This document shows positions 52,618-63,435 of a stretch of DNA of 64,000 nucleotides, in pieces. The stretch's first letter is position 1; every line of letters starts with the position of its first letter. The position numbers were made by a program, and so were the translations under genes. The DNA is from Ascaphus truei (Eukaryota; Chordata; Amphibia; Anura; Ascaphidae). The notes under the pieces were generated by a model, which had not been told where the DNA came from, ran no database searches, and saw only the letters and a list, made by a program, of their open reading frames with translations. The DNA lies in the NCBI GenBank assembly GCA_036426205.1, contig CM071579.1, forward strand, positions 14,439,122 through 14,503,121, in the 5' to 3' direction.

Positions 52618-54341
52618 ATTGGCTGAGATAATTGTCCTATATTTAGCGTTATATTGATTCAGAGGAAGACAATACGTTACCACTTTTTTCTCCCATCTGA
52701 AAGGGAATTTTTTTATGTATTTGAGCCCTATAAAAAGTGAACTTGTTTGTCTTTCCACATAATCCCCTGAACTGTATCCTCACCAGATACATTCACTTTT
52801 AACTGTGCAGGTTTTAACAGTGTTAGCTCACCTATACGGGGTAGAAGAAATTGAAGTGACTGATCCTTATGATGCCAGCAATGTAGAAGTTAATAGTTAC
52901 GTGACAGTATTAAAGCTGCAGTTCAAGCTCCTGGTTTTTTTTTGTTTGTTTTTTACTTCAATAGTTTCATGTGGGCAATCTCTACTTACCTAAAGAACGG
53001 CATAGCTGCCGGTCAATTCGTTCTCCGTCTATTGATCGGCAAAGTTTGGCGACATCTTTAAATATGGGGAATGTAAATGGTTGCTATAGGAACAAGCATG
53101 CTTGTTAAAAAAGAATACAAGAAAATTGGTCTTTCAAAGTTGTTTTTTTTTTAAACAGAAAATGCTAAAAGTATTTTTTCTTACTACAGAACTGATTTAT
53201 TAAAAAAAAACACACATGCAGGATATTGCGTGAACTGCAGCTTTAAGGTATGTAACATTATAAGCCTAGACCATTGACCCCTGCACCCCCCCCCCCAAAA
53301 TAAACATAATTTGAGTGGGAGCAAAATAGGTCCCAGCTTTATTAACCAAATCAAAAACTTAACTGCCGACCAGCCTTCAAAGTGGGGGGACCCATATGGG
53401 GTGAGGTCTTCACAAGATAGCCGCCTCGCTAGGCCCCCTCCCTGCATGTGTTAACTGGCATAGCCGGGTACCTGCCCTTCCGTTGAGACAGTTTAGGCCC
53501 AACCTGCCCAGCACCCGCCATGCCTTTGCTTGTGACTGAGCTGGATCGGCCTGGCAGCTGGCGGTTCTTACATGCCAATCCTTTCCCTTGGCAAAGCGTA
53601 TGCCTTTACTGCGGCTGCTGCAGGCGCCTGGCCCGACTGTTCCGCTGCCATGAAATACTATTGTTTGCTGCAGCCCGTACCTGGCAGTCCCAGCCCACAG
53701 CCATACTATCCTGTAGTAGACCTAATTGCGGATGTATGGTCTGTTGTCCTCGGTTTCCGGCCTACCGGCCACACCCACCACTCGCTAACTGTACTGCTAA
53801 CAGCAAAAAATAAATAAATGCTAGTTAACAAAAATTGGGGCAAACAACAGATAGCGATTAACCTTTTGGGTGCCCCAAAACATAGTACCTATGTCACGGG
53901 TCTGGCTCTTCAGGGGCACCATGAAGCAGTGGCTGCATCATGCTCAAAGAATGCTTTATTTTCAGCGTTGATCGCTTCCTGCATTCCCATGAAGTATAGG
54001 GAAATGGAAGGGGACGCCTCTTCCGTTTCTGGGTTAAAGGGCTGCCGTGGTGGTCATGTGACCACGCTGGGCCATGGCCCACCCGGCACTCAACGGGTTA
54101 ATGTGGAGCAGTATTGTTGCCATGTTCACTTGCTCAGCCTCTCTCCCGCTCCCCATGTTTTATTTGTCTTTATCCTCGTTATTCTTATAAAGAAGCAAAA
54201 AGATTAAAGCACAAATAAACACTTACGTATTCTTAAGAAGTGCAAACAGCCATGTGATGAAAACGAATAAATACAAATTCCTGGAGATAGTGTCGTTCCT
54301 CGAGTGGACTCAAACCAAGTCCAAGACAAGATGCAACAACA
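52618..54341. other. No gene recognised
   Basis: Short frames (up to 129 codons at 53818-54207) without recognisable domains. 53280-53830 is GC-rich with a C-run at 53287-53297 and may be a degraded repeat. 54040-54075 contains a small palindrome around GTCATGTGACCACG. Confidence 0.5.
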
Positions 54342-55275
54342 GGATCCAGAGCGCAAATAAATCCAGGAGAATATGAAATGAAAGAAGCAAAATATAGTGC
54401 AATAAAGTAGAGACAATAAGTGAAACTTGTATGTCCCTAGGTATCCCACACACATTTATAATGAGTAATTCAGGTGGTGTGGTTATTAAGAGTGACCAAC
54501 TCATAGGACCGTCTAGGCACTCTCGTCAACCATCCATCAGACCCAGATGAAGGGAGGAGGGGAAGGGGAATTCCACATAAAATGAAAAACAGCAACAATA
54601 GTGCAGATTGCCTTGTGGCAGTAAAAAAAGTGTTTTTAAAAAATGGTATCACACTCACAAACAACGAGTTGTAACAGGCGTTGCGACCACCCGGGTCAGA
54701 AGCAGAGAATAAAACAGCACTCCCTCTCCCACCGTCGTATTTGTATTCTGCGGACACCGACCTATATTTTAAGCTAGTTAAGCTGGAATTGAACCCCGGA
54801 TCCTCCATATACCGGCCAAGAGTGGATGGAAGGGCGTGGTCGGCATTGGAGTTACTTCATCTGGGTCTGATGGATGGTTGACGAGAGTGCCTAGGCGGTC
54901 CTATGAGTTAGTCACTCCTAATAACCACACCACTGAATTACTCACGATAAATGTGAGTGGGATACCTTAAAACAGGGGTGCGCAAGATTTTCTAGTGGGG
55001 CGTGGCGCTTACAGAGGCCCCGCGCTCTTCCCCAAGGCATTTAAATTAAATGTCGAGGGATTGTGTGAGGCAGCGTCATTTAACGTTACCCCATGGCGTC
55101 ATTTGACGCCGGAGCCAAGGTAATGAGGGGGGCGCAAACAGGGGGGGCGCAGGGAGGAATGTTTGTGCACCCCTGCCTAAAGACATACAAGTTTCACTTA
55201 TTGTCTCTACTTTATTGCACTACATTTTGTTTCTTTCATTTCATATACTCCTGGATTTATTTGCACTCTGGATCC
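54342..55275. repeat. Long inverted repeat, ~211-218-bp arms, with a nested MITE
   Basis: Left arm 54342-54552 (GGATCCAGAGCGCAAATAAA .. CAGATG) is the reverse complement of the right arm 54855-54972 plus 55176-55275 (CATCTGGGTCTGATGG .. TTTGCACTCTGGATCC), by eye at high identity. The ~300-bp spacer is non-coding. The right arm is interrupted by the hAT-like MITE at 54973-55175. Could be a foldback transposon or a head-to-head duplication. Confidence 0.9.
54973..55175. mobile_element. hAT-like MITE nested in the inverted repeat
   Basis: 203 bp with termini CAGGGGTGCGCAAGATT and GTTTGTGCACCCCTG. Flanks CCTTAAAA and CCTAAAGA resemble an aged 8-bp duplication. The intact left arm (ATGTCCCTAGGTATCCC at about 54431) shows what the site looked like before insertion. 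Same family as 9718-10065 and 16756-17054. Confidence 0.85.
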
Positions 55276-55553
55276 TTTTCTATCCTTATATATGACTTGT
55301 ACCAGTCTGACCTCCGTCTCCCTATTTTCTTTATCTCTTCTTCCGGGACCCCTTTTTTAGTCTGCTGATGTCAATGCCCCTGTCCTAAGCAATGCGCACC
55401 AAAGCTATGTGGGCCCTGTAGCAGGGGCGAACCTACTACCAGCCAAGGCTGTTGGATCACGGACAGCGAGGGCTTAACACCTGCTGGTAAAGGCAAGGTG
55501 ATTAAAGAGCACAGCTGAAGCCTATCAGAAAGGCCTTTAAAAAGCCAAGACAG
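55276..55553. other. Possible LTR or promoter fragment, left of the LINE
   Basis: About 55410-55553 includes CTGTAGCAGGGGCGAACC and TTTAAAAAGCC (TATA-like) and continues, after the LINE and its target duplication, at 62663 (CCAGAGCACACTGTCTGCTC). It looks like an interrupted LTR-type sequence, but neither end is certain. Confidence 0.35.
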
Positions 55554-56548
55554 GGTGTGGCCTGGACGTGGAGCAGGAAGGACCCAACACAGCTCGGCTC
55601 CGTCCGGAAGGCCGTTAAAAGAGCCAGGAAAGCCCTCCAAATAGCATTATAATCGCTCAAAAAGGAACTCAGCCAAGTGCCACGGTTAACCCTCCCTCGG
55701 CAGATACCATTTCCAGCAGCCGGTTGAGCTCCCTGGGTCCTGCAGACGTTCCCCCTGCCTCTCCCTGCGCTTCCAAAATGGCCACCGGAGCCATGCAGCA
55801 TGAGTCAGGAGTCCCGAGAGGAGTCGGGCGGCCGGTGGAGGAAGGTGGGTCCCCCCCCCCCGGCCTTCAGTGGTACTCAGAGGATCCTCCCGTGCTGTAG
55901 CAGAACGGCGCATAGCGTGGGCAGCCCGCAGCGGAGGAGGGCCCCGGTTCCCTCCCCTCCCCCCCTAGAGTAAACACTGGACCAAGAGCGCTCACCGCAG
56001 GGACGCCAGATCGGGTGATTGAAGGGGGGGGGGGAGGATCAGCTTTCCCTGGATGGTCTGTGGCATCAGGTGCGGGGGAGGAGGGCTGTTGAATCACTGC
56101 AGCTCAGCAAAGTGTTGCAGAGGCAGCACGGAGGCCCTAAAGCAAGAGTCCTGGTTAGACCTGCCTATGCATAAAAGTCCCATAGAGACAGAACAGCTCA
56201 GGAGGCGGCAAACACCCGGTGGTAAGGAGGGAGGTGAAGCATAAATTACCCAGAACAACAGCACGGCCTAAAATGGCTGCCACAAATCTTTGAGCGACTA
56301 ACATTGAGAGCCAGAAAAGCAAACGGCCGCGCTCCCCAACTCTCCCCCCCCCCCGCACAATCTATGGACACAAATAAAACTATGTAACAGGGGGAACACT
56401 GTGTGAAGGGGTGCAAGTGTGGTCACGATAAACACGAGTTTAGGACCCCACCCAGGGGTCTGTGGTTCAAAGCAGTTAAATATATAACTCAATAAGAGTG
56501 ACCCGGGGCTAACAAGTTCTAACTATTTATACAAATCAGGCCCGAGAA
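55554..56548 (+). promoter_or_regulatory. LINE 5' UTR
   Basis: 995 bp between the target duplication and the ORF1 ATG. GC-rich in its first half, with C- and G-runs at 55851-55862, 56022-56036 and 56346-56355. L1-type 5' UTRs hold the internal promoter; no specific element can be named here. Short frames in it are not called. Confidence 0.6.
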
Positions 56549-57505
56549 ATGGCTCCGCCAAAAAAGCCACGAAAACCAGACGCTTCCCTGTTTTTTAAAT
56601 AAAAGAGCGGCACACCGAAACTCCCGAGAAAAGACAAGACCTCGCAATCTCATGACCACGAAGAATCAGAGTCAGGCTCGGACTCGGACCAAGGGACAAG
56701 CCTAAGAAATGACCTGAAGGCCTGGGTCAAAGAGATCAAGTAGTCATTCCATGTTGAACTGCAGAGCGCATTGAAGGGACTACGCTCCTAAATCACAGTC
56801 ATAGAGGTGCGCACTACAGGCCTTGAAGAAGCTATGGAAGCCTCCACCGAAAGACAGAGCGAGACGGACGCAGATATTGCCCAGCTGAAAGATCAGGTAT
56901 CTCGTCTCCAGGACGCGCAAGAAGAAGCCGAGAATCGATCAAGAAGGAACAACATCAGGATTCCGAATGTCCCAGAGTCGGTCGCGGCAGAGGATATTAA
57001 ACCTTATCTCTACAGACTGTTTCTAAGTATACTCCCAGAAGCCACCAATCATAAACTGGAACTTGACAGGGCCCATAGAGTCTTCAGACCCAAGGAGTTT
57101 GAGAACAGAGGACCCAGAGATATAATTACCAGGCTGCACTACTTCTCAACCAAAGAGGAAATTATCACCAAAGTCAGAAACCAGGATAAGATCCACTTTG
57201 AAGAATCGGAATAACAACTCTTCTCCGACCTTGCGCCCGCCACACTGGCTAAAAGACAGGAGCTCAGAGTGATTACAAGCTTTCTACGAAGTAAAGACAT
57301 CAGATACCGCTGGGGCTTCCCACTCCGCTTACAAGCATCGCACAACGGGAAACAAGCAACACTCAGGAACCCAGAGGAGGGCCCGACATTCCTGGTAGCC
57401 CTGGGTCTGGAGGCCCCGCCGGAAATTGAAGCTCAGACAAGAGCCCCACTACAAGGAAAACAGAGACAATGGACTAGAGTTCAGATGTCCGCAAGGAAGA
57501 TTTAA
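56549..57505 (+). pseudogene. LINE ORF1 (RNA-binding protein), four internal stops, no frameshift
   Basis: From ATG at 56549 to TAA at 57503-57505 a single frame of 319 codons is continuous except for four stops: TAA at 56600, TAG at 56741, TAA at 56789 and TAA at 57212 (positions approximate). Features: basic N-terminus (MAPPKKPRKP), an acidic Ser-rich stretch (EESESGSDSD), a probable coiled coil (about residues 88-130), then RRNNIRIPNVPE, the start of an RRM-like domain as in L1 ORF1 proteins, and a C-terminal domain with RDIITRLHYFSTKEE. ORF1 protein coats the LINE RNA. Each stop sits where a Gln codon (CAA or CAG) would fit. Confidence 0.85.
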
Positions 57506-58142
57506 ATAACTGTGATTTAGTCAAACTACTCTCAATGTTGGAGAATAAAGTTTACGTTAAGTAGAACTTTTAGATCCATAACAATTAAGTAAGCTATAAG
57601 AACAAGTTCAGGGTTCTAAGTATATAGATTAATTATAATCATAAGACGTTGTGTATTCCACAGTATTATATAACTGGTTAACGTTTGTTTGTTGTCTTTT
57701 TATATATATGTTCTAGCACTGACAACTTTTTTGAAAGACAAGAAGAATGGAGACCACAGAACTTCAGCCAAGCTCCCCAATTGAACGGCTACCTGTAGGT
57801 GTCCAAAATTCGTCAGAATGCAAGTACCACAATGCACTCCACACACTTCCCCCCCTTTAACTTAGACTCTGCATGCCCCCAAAAATCCCCAGAGCAAAGT
57901 CAAAGGCCCGAGTTAACAGAGGGCCCGATCCCACACCAAGTTAACGACCCCCAAGTCTACTTTTGTTTTTACCCAATTATTTTTTCCCCGCATCCCAATA
58001 GGAATCCATGCAAAAACACGGAGCTCTGTATAATTAGAAAACAAGGAGAGACACACTCTCTGAAACAAAATCGTCAGGAAGTATGTAGTCCCAAAAAACT
58101 CAGAAACAAAGAAACTTTGTATAAATCAACAAATGACAATGA
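57506..58142 (+). other. LINE inter-ORF region
   Basis: About 640 bp between ORF1 and ORF2. A 119-codon frame (57799-58158) spans part of it but shows no domain. AT-rich in the first half. Confidence 0.5.
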
Positions 58143-61100
58143 ATGGTTAGCTGCTTAAAAATAATTACACAGAATGTTAAGGGGTTAAATTCTCCTATGA
58201 AAAGGAAGCTTATGTTTAGAGATTTCAAAGCTAAACAAGGAGATAGCTACATGATCCAAGAGACGCACCTGGTTAGAGATGATGTTAACAGATTGAGAGA
58301 TAAAAATTTCCACCAAATGTATCATTCCTCAGCGATAAATAAAAAGGCAGGAGTAGCAATATTGATTAAAACTGGTGTCCCCTTTGCTATAGATAAGATA
58401 AAAAGAGACAAAGAAGGACGCATGCTAATTATATCTGCAAACTAGGACCCGTAGACCTGACCTTGGTCTGTTTGTATGCCCCTAATAAGGACCAGGAAAT
58501 GTTTATTGGCGAGGCATTTTACATAATTAATCAATATAGGAGAGGCCATTTAATAATTGGAGGCGAGCTAAACACGATCATAGACAGCAACAAAGACAAA
58601 GCGAGCATACCAGGGAGAGAACAACACATAAAATTGAAAAACTCAGCTGCCCTCAAACAAAATATAAGAACGAGCTGACTGGTAGACGCATGGCGGTTGA
58701 TGAACCCTATAACAAATGGGTACTCATTCTACTCAGCCCCGCACAAGCAATATACGCGTATAGATTACATCTTTATATCTAGAGAATTGGCTAATCGTAT
58801 AGTAAAAGCGGAAATAGATAATATTACATGGTCAGACCACGCCCCAGTGCTACTAACACTGAAGGATCTGCACCAGAGACCAGTCGGAGCAAGATGGTGT
58901 ATGAACGACATTCTGCTCATAATACCTGAGACTAAAAACGCGATAAGGGCTGCTATACTAGACTACTTTTCAATAAATGACAACGGACAAGTAGAAGACA
59001 GTACTCTATGGGCTGCCCACAAAGCGACCATCAGAGGTAAAATAATTAACATTGCCTCACACAGAAAAAGAGAAAAAAATAAGAGCATAAACAGTTTAAA
59101 CGAAAGCATTAGGAAGAACGAGGAGAACTTTCAAAGTAACCCCACAGACGAAACTAGAGGTAAAATAGATGAAGACAGAACAAAACTCAAAAATATTCTG
59201 ATAGAGGACACTGAGAAAGCAATGAGCTGGACAAACCAAATGTATTATGAGAAAATAATAAAAAACACCCACACAAATCCTCTATTCACACCCTCTATCT
59301 ACTCCTTCCTGCTGCTGGGGATCTTCCCTAAGCCTGAAGCCAGACATACACACCTGATCTCACTCATGCCTCCCTGCCACCTCTTCCCCTGTAAATGGTG
59401 TTAACCTTTTCATTTAACACTGAACTTCCTTAAATTTTACCCCCCAATTCAAGCATCCCAATAGCCTGCCCTCATGGCTAATGTCCCACACTCAGTCACT
59501 CCTACCACCCATTGTGACCAAGCACTGCCATCTACAGCACTTACTCCCTCACCTGCTGTCTCTGTAAGTTTCCCATTAAACCTCTTAGATTGTAAACTCT
59601 TCAGGGCATGGATTTCCTTTCCTATTGTCTGATTCTGCTGCACTTATTGTATAATTATAATTCCCTGTACTGTATTCTTTGTGAAGCGCTGAGTACACTT
59701 TTGGCGCTATATAAATAAAGACATACAATACAAGGAAACAAAGCAAACAGATATCTAGCAGCCAAACTCCGCAATAAGACGACCATCCTTAATATATATA
59801 GTATAAAGACTAACCAAGATAAAATGACATACAACCCCGCGGAAATTAACAAAGAATTCGTGGCTTACTACAACAATCTATATAATTTGACAAATCATGA
59901 CCAAAACAATATAGACATGGCTACAAAAATAGATGACTATATAAAAACAACCAAATTAACTAGGCTGGATGAACCAGAGACAAACTATCTAGGAGCCCCC
60001 ATAACAGAGGAGGAAGTTACCGGTGCTATTAAATCCCTTAAAAATTCTAAAGCCCGGGCCCGGATGGCTTTACGAATTTTTATTATAAAAAATATGAGGT
60101 TATACTGAAACCCTATCTAATTAGATGGTTTAATGGGATCTTAAACAGCAAAACTATGCCAACCGAGTCACTGGAAGCCTCAATCATAGTAATCCCAAAA
60201 GAAGGTAAGGATCCCACTTTATGCTCCAACTACAGACCCATCTCTCTGATAAATACAGATACAAAATTATTTGCAAAAATCCTGGCGACCAGACTCAACA
60301 AGGTTCTAAATATCTTGATTCACCTAGACCAAGTGGGGTTTACCCCAGAACGACAGGCCTCGGATAATGTCCGCAGGATTATTAATATTATCCATAACAG
60401 CAACACGAATCAATGCCCCACACTGATACTAGGACTTGACGCAGAAAAAGCGTTCCACAGGGTGGCCTGGCCCTTTATGTTTCGAGCGCTTAGAGAGGTA
60501 GGACTCCATGAAAACTTTATAAATGGTATAACAGCCCTATATTCCAATCCAACAGCTACAGTCCGCACCTCAGGCTACACCTCATCACCTTTTCAGATTA
60601 CAAACGACACCAAACAGGGATGCCCGCTATCCCCCCTGTTGTTTGCAATCTGCATAGAAGTCTTAGCCACAAGAATAAGATCAAACCCAGAGATAAAAGG
60701 CGTTCCTATAGGCAATGAAGTCTACAAGACATCCCTCTTTGCAGACGATATTCTACTTTCCTTGACCAGCCCAGAGTCATCCCTAAGAAGCCTGTTTGAT
60801 ACATTAGATGAATTCTGCAAAATTTCAAATTTCAAAGTCAACCACACTAAGTCTGAAGCTATAAATATTTTTATACCCATAGAAAAAGAGCTCAAAAAAT
60901 GTTTTCCTATAAAGTGGAAGACAGATAAGATAAAATATCTGGGGGTTTTCATAACACAAAAATATGAGGATATCTATAACGCAAACTATCCAAATTTAAT
61001 CAAAACTTTAAAAAAAGATCTATCAGACTGGTCGAGTCATCAAATATCCTGGTCAGGTAGAATTGTATCAGTTAAAATTAACCTATTACCAAGAATTTTA

Positions 61101-62424
61101 TATTTGTTCCAAGTCCTCCCAGTATCGGTCCCACTGAATGTCATCAGGGACCTGGAAAAAGAGATAGCCAAATTTATTTGGAATGGTAAAAAGCCTCGAA
61201 TTAAGAAAAAATTAATGACATTCCCTCTGATCAAAGGAGGCCTGGGGCAACCCGACTTAGCTAAATATTATGAGGCAGCTAGACTGAGTTCGTTGATTTA
61301 CTGGTCTGCAACCCCGGGAACAAAACCATGGGTGGAAATAGAGAGATCGGAGGCCAAAATGCCAAATATGGCAAACCTTTTGTGGATAAAAAAAAGAAAA
61401 CAGAGCAGACCACTATAAATCCCACCCAGTCTCAACACACTCTCTAAGCATCTGGGACAAAAACTGTAAGCACAAACAGGTCTCATCTATCCCTTCGCCT
61501 CTGACACCAATCAGACTCAACCCAGAGTTCCCAGGATCGCAACACTCAATTGTTTTTAAAAGATGGGAAGAAAAGGGGTTATCTTCTATTGGTAGCATGC
61601 AAAAGGGGGGCAGAGTTAAGCCATTCTCTGTTTTAAGCGGAGAATATAATATCCCGAATACACATACACTCCAGTACATGCAACTCAAACATTATGTTTC
61701 GTCGAAACAGCCACAGGAAATTTGGACTAGATCCCTAACCACTTTTGAGAGGTTGTATCAATCAGGCATATATCATAAAGGGACAATCGCCCAGTTTTAC
61801 CAGGTACTGATTCAGCAACATAGAAGGCAAATAAGCAAAAATATATCAGATTGGGAAAAAGATATCAGAAATACCATGAAGGAGGAGGATTGGGAAGAAA
61901 TATATGAAAGAATAGCTAGAGCTTCCAGATGCTCAGCGGTTAGAGAAACGAATTTGAAAATCCTTCACAGATGGTACTATACGCCTGTGCCCCTTCATTC
62001 TTTCTTCCCATCAACTTCCCCCATGTGCTGGCGTAATTGCGGACAAGCGGGCACGTTTAAACATATCTGGTGGTCATGTCCCAAGATTATCCTATACTGG
62101 GGTAGAATTAGAAGACTAATAAAGGGGGTACTAGGTTTAGATTTGACATGGGACATGGAAACTGTACCTTTATTAAAACCTACAGACGGTCTTGAAAGGA
62201 AGGCAGACTACTTGATAACACAAATACTCTCGGGAGCTAAAGCAATGATAGCGAAACACTGGAAACAGAATGATTCCCCACCAATCGCAACAGTAATGAA
62301 CAAAATGAACCATGTTATGACAATGGAAAGACTCACCAGTTTAGTCCATGATAGATTTAATAGTTTCCTGACAACCTGGGACCCTTGGGCGACTTATATT
62401 TGGCAAAATCCAAACCTGACTTGA
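58143..62424 (+). pseudogene. LINE ORF2: endonuclease and reverse transcriptase
   Basis: Starts ATG at 58143. AP-endonuclease-like domain: IITQNVKGLNSP, QETHLV, IIGGELN (usually GDFN), RIDYIFIS and WSDHAPV (58150-58860). RT domain: IIVIPKEGKDP and NYRPISLIN (about 60180-60250), LGLDAEKAF (about 60427-60453, catalytic Asp), GCPLSPLLF (about 60618) and active-site FADDIL (about 60738-60755). The C-terminal region has a CCHC-type motif CWRNCG..HIWWSC (about 62025-62080). Breaks: one-base shifts near 58441, 60055 and 61410, a TGA near 58675, and the 479-bp retroposon at 59255-59733. The protein nicks target DNA and copies the LINE RNA in place. This copy cannot make it whole. Confidence 0.93.
59255..59733 (+). 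mobile_element. Retroposon inserted in LINE ORF2
   Basis: 479 bp that interrupts ORF2 between ..YYEK and GNKANRYLA. It contains TTAGATTGTAAACTCTTCAG and ends TTGGCGCTATATAAATAAA then AGACATACAATACAA, the same tail as 31649-31826 and 50285-50395. A clear target duplication is not seen. The first ~300 bp are absent from the shorter relatives, so those may be 5'-truncated. The shared 3' end with variable 5' ends is typical of LINE-driven retroposition. Confidence 0.85.
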
Positions 62425-62647
62425 GACCGCTAAACTAGATAGGATATCAAACCAAACTGTCTGCATTTCTAATATATAGGATGTCTCTTATACTATTATA
62501 TAAATATATATATTTTCACTTGTAAGATCCCTGCGTGGAGACCTATGTGGATGTTTCCCCCTAATCCCGCCCCATTAACCTTTTTCATTTTCTGTACCCC
62601 CTCCCCCTTAAGTTTTGAAAAATAATAAAACACAAGTTTAAAACAAA
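62425..62647 (+). other. LINE 3' UTR and A-rich tail
   Basis: About 220 bp after the ORF2 stop, including a TATATA stretch, then AATAATAAAACACAAG and an A-rich end. AATAAA lies about 20 bp before the tail. Confidence 0.8.
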
Positions 62648-62662
62648 AAAAAGCCAAGACAG

Positions 62663-62790
62663 CCAGAGCACACTGTCTGCTCCTGGGAGGAGGAAGCTGT
62701 GCGGCTGAGGCTGAGTACAAATCTCGGGTATGGGTCTGAGGGAGTGGCATATGGGGGTCTCAAGTAAACAGCACTAGGATCTAAGCAGCC
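62663..62790. other. Continuation of the sequence interrupted by the LINE
   Basis: Right half of the target region seen at 55410-55553 (CCAGAGCACACTGTCTGCTC and following). Possibly LTR-derived. Confidence 0.35.
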
Positions 62791-63435
62791 ATTTTGTTCA
62801 GAGCCATTTTGATATCTAAGTAGCCATTTTGTTCACAGCCATTTTGATGTGTTCCTTTCCCCGTCTGTGTCATCCATTTTGATGTTTGTCTGCCAGACAG
62901 CATGAAATGAAAGCACAGCTCGGGTTGAAAGAATGTTTTGCTCTCAGCAAATTTTATTGATACTAGCCCTGGCCAGCTGCAAAAGAAGGGAGTATAGTAT
63001 AACAGCCATAAGATAGCACTAGGCCATGTTTGCTGGGATTAGAGATAGTAGCCACTTCTCACATTCAAGTGTCAGGTGGGAACAGAGATAGAAATCAATT
63101 CTCATATTCAACCCTTAAGGAATGCATGAACACAGGGCCCCAGATGCGTATGTAGGGGAAAGGTTACTGAGCTTGCATAATGATTTTTAGCCAATTTTCT
63201 CATATTCATTTGTTTTTCTTATACATTTCTGTTATTTTCTATGACGTACAAATCACCCCATAAAGGGGGCGTGAGCTTTAGTATTAGGGTATAAATATAT
63301 TGTATGCCGTATACCTGGGAGACAGCTTTGCCAAGCTGTCTCCATCCAAGTGTGTGCACCTGTATGCTAATAAACTCACTCGTTATTCTGTTGCATTGAA
63401 CCCTAATTTGTATTTTTTCTTCACGCTTTCACAGG
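62791..63435 (+). repeat. Retrovirus-type solo LTR (probable)
   Basis: Tandem 47-bp-like blocks with CAGCCATTTTGTTCA (62788-62860) are followed by TATAAATA at 63290-63297 and AATAAA at 63369-63374, then about 60 bp to TTTCACA (63434). The spacing of TATA box, poly-A signal and a CA end is that of U3-R-U5. No internal genes or partner LTR are in the window. The left end is not defined. Confidence 0.5.

Larger units (their letters stand above)
55554..62647 (+). mobile_element. Near full-length L1/Tx1-like LINE with 15-bp target duplication
   Basis: 7.1 kb from GGTGTGGCCTGGACG to an A-rich tail (AATAATAAAACACAAG then A-rich), bounded by a perfect 15-bp duplication AAAAAGCCAAGACAG (55539-55553 and 62648-62662). 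Order: ~1-kb GC-rich 5' UTR, ORF1, ~640-bp gap, ORF2 (endonuclease, RT, C-terminal zinc motif), 3' UTR. A 479-bp retroposon sits in ORF2. Domain order and sequence style fit the L1/Tx1 group common in amphibians. Confidence 0.93.
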
